A stretch of DNA of 64,000 nt, from assembly GCA_002897735.1 (NCBI GenBank), contig BDTW01000008.1, positions 21,962 to 85,961 of the forward strand, written 5' to 3'. Each line of letters opens with the position of its first letter. Position 1 is the stretch's first letter. This stretch comes from a bacterium BMS3Bbin13 (GTDB lineage Bacteria > Pseudomonadota > Gammaproteobacteria > 21-64-14). Positions 39,853 through 47,507 of the stretch are shown piece by piece. Below the pieces are notes generated by a model. It did no database searches. It had not been told where the DNA came from and worked only from the letters and a program-made list of their open reading frames with translations. Position numbers and translations under genes: made by a program.

Positions 39853-40060
39853 GCCACACCTCCTGATCGCCTGTGTTCCGCCTGCACGTCCGCCGCTCGG
39901 CCTCCCCACACCTGCGAGCCGACCCGCACGCTCCGGGGTCCGTCCATTACGGCCGGCATGCGGCCGACGCGGGCATAATCTCCCACCCTTTCATTTCCTG
40001 ACCCGCCCACGCCGCGAACGTTCCCCGCATGCCTTCCCACGTCTTCACTATAGTCGATCG

Positions 40061-40233
40061 GGAATGGTCCGGAACGGCGCCGGCGGTTTGATCCGCATCA
40101 ATACTTGCGGCTTATGCGGGACCTATGCTGATTTGTGCGCAAAATGGAATAGCGTGAGGTTGGACACGATCGACATCCTCCTCTCCCGGAGTCCGACAGG
40201 CTCCCGGCCCCGACCCCGTGCGGGGTTTTTTTT
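40061..40233 (+). ncRNA. Candidate small RNA ending at an orphan terminator
   Basis: About 170 nt between TATAGT (40049-40054) and the terminator. It lacks the conserved motifs I know for 4.5S RNA or a c-di-GMP riboswitch, and no standard RNA family was recognised. The 5' end is a guess from the -10 match; no -35 was found. The next plus-strand gene upstream ends more than 900 bp away, so the terminator has no other client. Confidence 0.3.
40213..40233 (+). terminator. Strong intrinsic terminator without an upstream gene
   Basis: ACCCC-GTGC-GGGGT followed by T8 (eight Ts, 40226-40233, the first of them pairing in the stem). Confidence 0.8.
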
Positions 40234-40726
40234 CGCCGCCGGCGCGTGAATCCTGCGCAACGACCGCCTGCGCCTTTGCGCCGCGCGCGCACCGCGCATC
40301 CTCCGCCCGGCGCACGCCGGATCGGGGCCGGACACGGAAACAGGTCGCCTCACACCGGGCACCGCTATATCATTCAGGCGACGATCAAACCCGGTCGGTT
40401 CAACACCGCCGCCGCGGCCTGCGGGCGCACGAGCCCGCGCCGTCGATCGGAACCCGACGGCGGATTGCGGGTCATAACCACCGAACGCGCGGGCGCACAC
40501 CGGGGAAAGGCCGTGGCAGACACCCCGGATGAGGCGCGAAAAACAACGGAATCGATCTGTTTTCCGGCGGCTTCCAGCTTCTCCACAAACCCATACCCGC
40601 GGTCGGGGTATGTTGGGTGGGGCACGGGGTGACACCGGGACGCCGCCACACGGCGCCGGGCCTCGGATGGCAGGCCGGCACGGTACATCAGGCTTCCGTC
40701 AACGAACCATTGCACGAGGTGGATTC

Positions 40727-42151
40727 ATGATCAGATCTGCGAAACGGGCGGCGCCGGGTTGGGTCATGCTGCTGGCGATGCTGCTGACCACGGTGGGCAC
40801 CGTCCAGGCCGACGGTCTCCCGAACTTTACGAAGCTGGTAAAAGAGAATCGGGCGGCGGTAGTCAACATCAGCAACACCATGCGGCTCCCCAAGGGAGGC
40901 TCCTTGGATTCCCAGCAATTCCTCCCGCAACTCCCTCAGAACAGCCCATTCAATGAACTCTTCAAGCGATTCTTCGGCCAGATGCCGCAGCGTCCGCACG
41001 AATTCCACGAAAAATCGTTGGGTTCCGGTTTCGTCATCTCCTCCGACGGCTACATCCTCACCGCCGCACACGTGGTCGCCAACGCCGAGCGCATCGTGGT
41101 GAGCCTCGCCGACCATCGCGTCTTCCCCGCCAAGATCGTCGGCTCCGACAAACTCTCCGACGTGGCGCTGCTCAAGATCGACGCCCACGACCTGCCGACG
41201 GTCAAGATCGGCAATTCGACCAAACTCCAGGTCGGCCAGTGGGTACTGGCGATCGGCTCCCCGTTCGGCCTGCAGTACACCGCGACCCACGGCATCATCA
41301 GCGCCCTCGGACGCAACCTGCCAAGCGACATCTACGTGCCGTTCATCCAGACCGACGTACCGGTCAACCCCGGAAACTCGGGGGGCCCGCTCATCGACAT
41401 GAAGGGCGACGTGATCGGTATCAACGACCAGATCTACACCAACACGGGTGGCTATATGGGGCTTTCATTCTCCATCCCCATCAAGGTCGCCATGAGCGTC
41501 GTCCACCAGATCAAGACCAAGGGCTACGTCAGCCGCGGCTGGCTCGGCGTGATGATCCAACCGGTCACCGATCAACTGGCCAAGTCCTTCGGATTGAAGC
41601 GCCCGATCGGGGCCCTGGTCACCCAGGTCATAGCGAACAGCCCCGCCAAGCGTGCCGGGCTGAAGCCGGGCGACATCATTCTGCAGTACAACGGCCGGGA
41701 CGTGGTCGATGCCGCTCATCTGCCGCCGATGGTGGGTAACACGCCGCTCGAAAAGGAGGTGCCGGTCAAGATCCTGCGCAACCGCCGCGAGGTCGTCCTG
41801 CGGGTGAAGATCGCCCAGTTGCCGAAGAACGAGCAGCTTGCAACGCGGGGGCCGTCAACGCCGCAGCACCAGGGACGGCTGAAGATCGTCGTCAGCGATC
41901 TCACCAAGGCACAGCGCGCCAAGGCGGGCATCGGCGAGGTCGGAGTCCTGGTCAAGGAGGTCGCGGAAGGCCCCGCGGCGCGCGCCGGAATCCGACCGGG
42001 CGACGTCATCCTGCGCATCGGCAGCCACGACGTCCGGGACGCCGCGCAACTCGCCCGCCTGGTCGAGAAACTGCCGAAGGGCAAGCCCGTGCCGGTGCTC
42101 ATCTGGCGCCACGGCAACACCCTGTTCCTGGCGCTCACACTCCCGGGCTGA
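40727..42151 (+). CDS. degP: Do-family periplasmic serine protease (DegP/MucD)
   Basis: 474 aa. Signal peptide ending TVQA-DG (~27). Trypsin-like domain with His in LTAAHVVANA, Asp in KLSDVALLK and Ser in PVNPGNSGGPLIDM. Two PDZ domains follow (GWLGVMIQPVTDQLAKSFGL..., and the C-terminal one with AEGPAARAGIRPGDVILRIG). Protein quality control in the envelope. GAGGTGG precedes ATG 40727. A perfect palindromic terminator follows. A weak sigma-E-like promoter match lies at 40449-40477. Confidence 0.95.
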   Translation: MIRSAKRAAPGWVMLLAMLLTTVGTVQADGLPNFTKLVKENRAAVVNISNTMRLPKGGSLDSQQFLPQLPQNSPFNELFKRFFGQMPQRPHEFHEKSLGSGFVISSDGYILTAAHVVANAERIVVSLADHRVFPAKIVGSDKLSDVALLKIDAHDLPTVKIGNSTKLQVGQWVLAIGSPFGLQYTATHGIISALGRNLPSDIYVPFIQTDVPVNPGNSGGPLIDMKGDVIGINDQIYTNTGGYMGLSFSIPIKVAMSVVHQIKTKGYVSRGWLGVMIQPVTDQLAKSFGLKRPIGALVTQVIANSPAKRAGLKPGDIILQYNGRDVVDAAHLPPMVGNTPLEKEVPVKILRNRREVVLRVKIAQLPKNEQLATRGPSTPQHQGRLKIVVSDLTKAQRAKAGIGEVGVLVKEVAEGPAARAGIRPGDVILRIGSHDVRDAAQLARLVEKLPKGKPVPVLIWRHGNTLFLALTLPG

Positions 42152-42164
42152 TCCCGGGCCCGGC

Positions 42165-42204
42165 GGGTGGTCCCCGGACCGGTCCGGGGACCACCCGTTT
42201 CTTT
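42165..42204 (+). terminator. 32-bp perfect palindrome terminator after degP
   Basis: Two 16-nt arms, GGGTGGTCCCCGGACC (42165-42180) and its exact complement (42181-42196), followed by GTTTCTTT. It separates degP from tal; the tal ATG is 22 bp further on. Confidence 0.8.
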
Positions 42205-42225
42205 ATGCAGGGTAAGGAGACGACC

Positions 42226-43368
42226 ATGTCCACACAGAACCCGCTTCTCCGCCTGAAGACCTTCGGGCAGAGCATCTGGCTGGACTATATCGAGCGATCC
42301 ATCCTCAAGGACGGGACGCTCGCGCGATGGATCCGGGAGGACGGCCTGGCCGGCATGACCTCGAACCCGGCCATCTTCGAGAAATCCATCGCCCACACCG
42401 ACCACTACAACTCCGCGATCGAGCGGCTGGCCGGGCAGGACATCGCGACCGAGGCCCTCTACGAGCGGCTCGCCGTGGAAGACGTACGTGCCGCCGCCGA
42501 CCTGTTCCGGCCGGTCTTCGACGAGAGCGGCGGCCTCGACGGCTACGTGAGTTTGGAGGTCTCACCGCTGCTCGCGCATGACACCGAGGCGACGACCCGC
42601 GATGCTCACCGCCTGTGGGGCGAACTCGATCGCCCAAACGTCATGATCAAGGTCCCGGCCATGCGCGAGGGCCTGCCGGCCGTCCGCGAACTGATCCGCT
42701 CCGGCCTCAACATCAACGTGACCCTGCTGTTCGCGGTGGAACGGTACGTGGACGTCGTGGAGGCCTATCTCTCGGGCCTCGAGGCACGGCTGGCCGACGG
42801 CCGTCCCATCGACCACGTGGCCTCCGTTGCGAGCTTCTTTCTGAGCCGGATCGACGTCAAGGTCGATCCGCTGTTCGATGCGATCGCCGCCGACGACGAC
42901 CCGGCGCGCGCCGCGACCGCCCGCGCGCTACGCGGCGAAATCGCGGTGGCCAGCGCCGGCATGGCCTACCGGCGCTTCCGGGAACTCTTCGCGGGGCCGC
43001 GCTGGGAGGCGCTCGCCGCCCGCGGGGCTCGAGCCCAGCGCCTGTTGTGGGCGAGCACCGGCACCAAGGACCCGAACTACTCCGACACCAAGTATGTCGA
43101 TGCCCTGATCGGGCCTCAGACCGTCAACACGATCCCCGTGGAAACGCTCGAGGCCTACCGGGACCACGGCGATCCGGCCGCGCGCCTCGAAGAGGCCGCG
43201 GCGCGCGCCCCCGAATTGCTCGAACGACTCGCCGGGCTGGGTATCGACCTCGGCCGCATCGATCGCGAACTCGAGGAGGAAGGCGTGAAGAAGTTCGTGG
43301 AACCCTTCCGTCACCTGCTGGAGACGGTCGAGGGACAGCGGCGCGCCGCGCTCGCGCGCCGCACCTGA
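42226..43368 (+). CDS. tal: Transaldolase (long, actinobacterial/cyanobacterial-like type)
   Basis: Transfers a dihydroxyacetone unit between sugar phosphates in the non-oxidative pentose phosphate pathway. 380 aa. SIWLDYIERSILKDG and GMTSNPAIFEKSI are N-terminal signatures. The Schiff-base Lys is in RPNVMIKVPAMREG. LLWASTGTKDPNYSDTKYVDALIG precedes the C-terminal region. AAGGAG before ATG 42226. It is followed by zwf and a GH15 glucosidase on the same strand (gaps 58 and 70 bp), suggesting one operon feeding the pentose phosphate pathway. Confidence 0.94.
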   Translation: MSTQNPLLRLKTFGQSIWLDYIERSILKDGTLARWIREDGLAGMTSNPAIFEKSIAHTDHYNSAIERLAGQDIATEALYERLAVEDVRAAADLFRPVFDESGGLDGYVSLEVSPLLAHDTEATTRDAHRLWGELDRPNVMIKVPAMREGLPAVRELIRSGLNINVTLLFAVERYVDVVEAYLSGLEARLADGRPIDHVASVASFFLSRIDVKVDPLFDAIAADDDPARAATARALRGEIAVASAGMAYRRFRELFAGPRWEALAARGARAQRLLWASTGTKDPNYSDTKYVDALIGPQTVNTIPVETLEAYRDHGDPAARLEEAAARAPELLERLAGLGIDLGRIDRELEEEGVKKFVEPFRHLLETVEGQRRAALARRT

Positions 43369-43426
43369 GAAACGGGCCGTCACGACTACGCCACCCTGCG
43401 GGGAAAGCCGCGGCAAGGAGATCATC

Positions 43427-44944
43427 GTGCAGATCGACGTACGCAAGTGCGATACCGTGTTCGTGCTGTTCGGGGCCGGCGGCGACCTCGCCAAACGCCT
43501 GATCGTACCGGCGCTCTACAACCTGTACCTGGACCGGCACCTGCCGGAACACTTTCGGCTGATCGGCGTGGACCGTGACGGATTCGACGACACGCGCCTG
43601 GCCGAATACTACCGCGAGAGCGTCACCGCCTTCTCGCGCCGCGGGGCGCCGGCGGAATCCGAGTGGCGCAGCTTCGCGGCCTGCATTCGCTATCTGCAGG
43701 CGGACGCCACGCAGGGTGAGTGCTACCGGAACCTGGCGGAAACCCTCAAGGGCCAGGGAAAGGAATTGGGCGAGCCGGCCCAACACATCTTCTATCTGGC
43801 CACGCCGCCGTTCCTGTTCGCGCCCATCGCCAAGGGCTTGACCGCGGCGGGACTCTCCCATGATCGGGCGCGCATCGTGGTCGAGAAGCCGCTCGGGCGC
43901 GACCTCGATTCGTTCTGCGAGATCAATCATGCGCTCGGCGAGGGCTTCGCGGAGACGCAGATCTACCGCATCGATCACTTCCTCGGCAAGGAGACGGTGC
44001 AGAACATCCTGGCGCTGCGTTTCGCCAACCCGATCTACGAGCCGATCTGGAACCGCCGCTACATCGACCACGTGGCGATCACCGTCGCCGAGACCCTCGG
44101 GGTCGAGCACCGCGGCGGCTACTACGAACGCGCCGGGGCACTGCGCGACATGGTGCAAAACCATCTGATGCAGCTGCTCTGCCTGGTGGCCATGGAACCC
44201 CCCGTGGCCTACGACGCCGACGATATCCGCGGCAAGAAGATGGACGTGCTGCGCGCGCTGCGCCACATCCCGCGCGACGCGGTCCCGGAGTTCGCCGCCC
44301 GCGGCCAGTATGGGCGCGGATGGATCGGCGGCCGCGAAGTCCCCGCCTACCGCGAGGAGGAGGACGTCGCGGCCGACTCCAACACCGAGACCTACGCGGC
44401 ACTCAAGCTCTACGTGGACAACTGGCGCTGGCAGGGCGTGCCGTTCTACCTGCGCACCGGCAAGCGCCTGGGCGCGCAGGTCTCGGAGATCTCGATCCGC
44501 TTCCAGGACGTTCCGCACAAGGCCTTCCCGGCCTCGGTGGGCCTCAACGCGCAGCCCGCGCGGCTGGTGATCCAGATCCAGCCCGAGGAGGGGATCGTCC
44601 TCAAATTCATGGCCAAGGAGCCGGGCTCGCTGCTGCGCCTGCGCCCGGTGGACATGCGCTTCAGCTATCGCGAGGCGTTCAAGACCGACTCCCCGCAGGC
44701 CTACGAGACCCTGCTCTGGGACGCGATGATCGGCGACGCCACTCTGTTCATGCGCGCCGATCAGGTCAAGGCCGCCTGGCAATTGCTGATGCCGGTGCTC
44801 GAGGTATGGGAGGAGAACCCCGCCCCGGACTTCCCCAACTACGCCTCCGGCTCCTGGGGGCCGGAAGCGGCGGAGGTGCTGGTGGCCCGCGACGGCATCA
44901 GTTGGCTGACCCCCACACTGAGCGGCAACGGCACCCGCAACTGA
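43427..44944 (+). CDS. zwf: Glucose-6-phosphate 1-dehydrogenase
   Basis: NADP(H)-producing entry to the oxidative pentose phosphate pathway. 505 aa. Coenzyme loop VLFGAGGDLAKRLIVPALYNL, VEKPLGRDL, catalytic RIDHFLGKETVQN, and substrate residues in VPFYLRTGKRL. The start is GTG 43427 with AAGGAG. No 6-phosphogluconolactonase or 6-phosphogluconate dehydrogenase gene lies in the window. Operon with tal and GH15. Confidence 0.96.
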   Translation: MQIDVRKCDTVFVLFGAGGDLAKRLIVPALYNLYLDRHLPEHFRLIGVDRDGFDDTRLAEYYRESVTAFSRRGAPAESEWRSFAACIRYLQADATQGECYRNLAETLKGQGKELGEPAQHIFYLATPPFLFAPIAKGLTAAGLSHDRARIVVEKPLGRDLDSFCEINHALGEGFAETQIYRIDHFLGKETVQNILALRFANPIYEPIWNRRYIDHVAITVAETLGVEHRGGYYERAGALRDMVQNHLMQLLCLVAMEPPVAYDADDIRGKKMDVLRALRHIPRDAVPEFAARGQYGRGWIGGREVPAYREEEDVAADSNTETYAALKLYVDNWRWQGVPFYLRTGKRLGAQVSEISIRFQDVPHKAFPASVGLNAQPARLVIQIQPEEGIVLKFMAKEPGSLLRLRPVDMRFSYREAFKTDSPQAYETLLWDAMIGDATLFMRADQVKAAWQLLMPVLEVWEENPAPDFPNYASGSWGPEAAEVLVARDGISWLTPTLSGNGTRN

Positions 44945-45014
44945 GACCGCGCGCGGGGGGCGGTCTTCGCGGGTCCATCGGCATCCCGCGCCGCCGCAAC
45001 GGAGAGCGCAAGCC

Positions 45015-47402
45015 ATGAGCCCGGTGGTCACCGATTCCGTGCCGCCCGACGCGCCCGGTACGCCCGGGATAGCACCCACCTGGTGCAGCAGCGCCAAGCA
45101 GATGGTCGGGTGCGCGCTGGGCGACACCCGCCTGTGGTTCACCCTCGGCGGCGGCATCGTCAACGAGGTCTACTACCCGCGCATCGATATTCCGCAGATA
45201 CGCGACCTGGGCTTCATCGTCGCCGACGGCCGCGGCTTCTGGGTGGAGGTGAAGCGCCTGGCAAACCCGACGGTGGAGAGTCCCGAGCCCGGGGTTCCGG
45301 CGCTGCGCATCGTCCACCGCCACGAGCGATTCACCCTGATCCTGCGCATGGCGCCGGACCCGCGACGCGACGTCTTGCTGATCGAGGTCACGCTGGAAGG
45401 CGACGAGGCGTTGCGGCCCTATGCGCTGCTGGCTCCGCATCTGGGCGGGACCGGGCACGGCAACCGCGCCGCCGTGGCTCATTACCGCGGACGGCGGGTC
45501 CTATGGGCGGAACAGGGGCCATTCGGTCTGGCGCTGGCCGCCGCCGACGTCGAACAGCACGACGGCTGGGGACGCGCCGGCGCCGGCTACGTGGGCACGA
45601 GCGACGGCTGGCAGGACTTCTCGCGACACGGGTCCATGCGATGGGAATACCCCTGCGCGGGTCCGGGCAACGTCGCGCTCACCGGCGAGCTGCCGCGCCG
45701 TGCGGTGCTCGCGCTCGGGTTCGCCAGCAGCAAACAATCGGCGGCCACGCTCGCCGTCTCCGCCCTGTTGCAACCGTTCGACTCGGCGTGGACGCACCAT
45801 CTCCGATGCTGGCGTGAATGGCACGCCGCCTGGGAGCGGCGCAGCCCCCTGCCCGAGGATCTCGGCGAACACCTGCACCGCGAGTTCCGCATCTCCGCCA
45901 TGGTGCTGCGTGCGCATCAGGACCGGGCCTTTCCCGGTGCGATGGTGGCGAGCCTGAGCGTGCCTTGGGGCAACACCCGCGACGAGCGCAGCGGCTACCA
46001 TCTGGTCTGGCCCCGCGACCTGGTGGAATCGGCCGGCGCGCTGCTCGCCCTGGGCGCCGAGGGCGAGGCGCGCGAAGTGCTTCGCTACCTGATGGCCTTG
46101 CAGCTCGACGACGGCCACTGGTACCAAAACCAATGGCTCGGCGGGAAGCCCTATTGGCAGGGCGTGCAGCTCGACGAGGCCGCCTTCCCGGTGCTGCTTG
46201 CCGCCAGGCTGGCCGAACGCGGCGCCCTGGATGGGGTCCGCGTGGAGGAGATGGTACACCGCGCCCTCGCCTTCATCGCCCGCACCGGGCCGGCCAGCGA
46301 CCAGGATCGCTGGGAGGAGGACGCCGGGGTCAATGCCTTCACCCTGGCGGCGTGCATCGCGGCACTGGTGGCCGGGGCGCGGTTCCTGGAACCGCCGGCG
46401 CGCGACTTCGCCTACGCACTCGCCGATTACTGGAACGCACGCATCGACGAGTGGACCACGGCGCGGGACACGGCGCTCGCACGCCGCTTCGGGGTGGAAC
46501 GCTACTATATCCGGGTCGCGCCCCTGCAGGTGATCGGCGACAGCAAGACGCTGCGCCGGGTGCTGCCGATCAAGAACCGGATTCACGACCCGGGGCTGTC
46601 CGCGGCCGAACAGGTCGGAGTCGACTTCCTCCAACTGGTGCGCTTCGGTCTGCGCCGCCCGGATGACCCGCTGGTGCTCGACACGCTCACCGTCGTTGAC
46701 GGACTGCTCAAAGTGGATACGCCGCTCGGTCCGGTCTGGCACCGCTACCGAGGCGACGGCTATGGGGAACACGCCGACGGTTCCGCCTACGACGGTACCG
46801 GGATCGGACGCGGCTGGCCGCTGCTCACCGGCGAGCGCGGCCACTACGCGCTCGCCGCCGGCCGCGACCCCCGCCCCTACCTGGAGGCGATGGCCGCCAT
46901 GACCGGCGACGGCGGATTGATCCCGGAGCAGGTCTGGGACGCACCGCCGCTGCCCGCGCGCGATCTGCGCCCGGGACATCCGAGCGGTTCGGCCATGCCG
47001 CTGGTGTGGGCGCACGCGGAATTCATCAAGCTGGTGCGTTCGCGCAGCCTCGGCCGGCCCTTCGACCGTCCGGAGGCCGTGTGGGAACGTTACCGGGGCC
47101 GAAGACCGCCGCTTACCGCCGCATTGTGGCGTCCGCAGACGCCGCTGCACTCGATACCGGCGGGCGTGGCGCTGTGGATCTGCACACCGGGGGCCGCAGT
47201 CGTGCACTGGGGCGTCGACGGCTGGGGCGACGTCACCGACACCATGACCCGCGATACCGGCCTGGGGCTGCACGTCGCACGGCTCGACACCGCCGCACTG
47301 CGGCCCGGGCAGCGTGTCGAGTTCACGCTGCGCGATACGGCCGACGCCCGCTGGGAAGGCCGTGACCATGAGGTGCGCATCGGGGAGGCGAGACAGCGCT
47401 GA
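45015..47402 (+). CDS. GH15 glucoamylase/glucodextranase-like glucosidase
   Basis: 795 aa without a signal peptide, so probably cytoplasmic. The N-terminal beta-sandwich (~20-270: GDTRLWFTLGGGIVNEVYYPRIDIPQIRDLGFI) is of the prokaryotic glucoamylase type. The (alpha/alpha)6 barrel (~290-690) has YHLVWPRDLVESAGALLALG, the general-acid Glu in DQDRWEEDAGVNAFT, and the base Glu in GLIPEQVWD. A small C-terminal beta domain follows. Releases glucose from alpha-glucans, likely glycogen or maltodextrin. Placement after tal-zwf suggests a route from stored glucan to NADPH, with a glucokinase needed from elsewhere. Confidence 0.92.
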   Translation: MSPVVTDSVPPDAPGTPGIAPTWCSSAKQMVGCALGDTRLWFTLGGGIVNEVYYPRIDIPQIRDLGFIVADGRGFWVEVKRLANPTVESPEPGVPALRIVHRHERFTLILRMAPDPRRDVLLIEVTLEGDEALRPYALLAPHLGGTGHGNRAAVAHYRGRRVLWAEQGPFGLALAAADVEQHDGWGRAGAGYVGTSDGWQDFSRHGSMRWEYPCAGPGNVALTGELPRRAVLALGFASSKQSAATLAVSALLQPFDSAWTHHLRCWREWHAAWERRSPLPEDLGEHLHREFRISAMVLRAHQDRAFPGAMVASLSVPWGNTRDERSGYHLVWPRDLVESAGALLALGAEGEAREVLRYLMALQLDDGHWYQNQWLGGKPYWQGVQLDEAAFPVLLAARLAERGALDGVRVEEMVHRALAFIARTGPASDQDRWEEDAGVNAFTLAACIAALVAGARFLEPPARDFAYALADYWNARIDEWTTARDTALARRFGVERYYIRVAPLQVIGDSKTLRRVLPIKNRIHDPGLSAAEQVGVDFLQLVRFGLRRPDDPLVLDTLTVVDGLLKVDTPLGPVWHRYRGDGYGEHADGSAYDGTGIGRGWPLLTGERGHYALAAGRDPRPYLEAMAAMTGDGGLIPEQVWDAPPLPARDLRPGHPSGSAMPLVWAHAEFIKLVRSRSLGRPFDRPEAVWERYRGRRPPLTAALWRPQTPLHSIPAGVALWICTPGAAVVHWGVDGWGDVTDTMTRDTGLGLHVARLDTAALRPGQRVEFTLRDTADARWEGRDHEVRIGEARQR

Positions 47403-47424
47403 CCGATGACACCGGCGTCGTGCA

Positions 47425-47449
47425 ACCCGCACCGCACGCCGGTGCGGGT
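47425..47449. terminator. Hairpin between convergent GH15 and smc genes
   Basis: Perfect 10-bp stem ACCCGCACCG-CACGC-CGGTGCGGGT, 22 bp after the GH15 stop. No T-run either side; a role as a bidirectional barrier is tentative. Confidence 0.4.
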
Positions 47450-47507
47450 CTCCCCGGAGAGGAACGGCGGGTCGGCCCGGGAGGCGGGGCGGGCCGCGCC
47501 GGAGCGG

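Larger units (their letters stand above)
39853..40726. other. 874-bp interval without a convincing protein gene
   Basis: Open frames here on both strands are Arg/Pro-rich and look like GC-driven noise. Identified content: a -10-like TATAGT (40049-40054) and a strong intrinsic terminator at 40213-40233 on the plus strand with no gene to terminate. There is also a possible sigma-E-like pair GGAACCC-N16-TCATAA (40449-40477) about 250 bp before the Do-type protease. Confidence 0.6.

Noticed and set aside
40449..40477. GGAACCC-N16-TCATAA as a sigma-E promoter for degP
   Set aside because: Only a partial match to the consensus and about 250 bp upstream; mentioned but not called as a feature.
40123..40635. 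Minus- and plus-strand frames of 100-170 codons before degP
   Set aside because: Arg/Pro/Gly-rich on both strands, no ribosome-binding sites, no domain; GC-driven noise.
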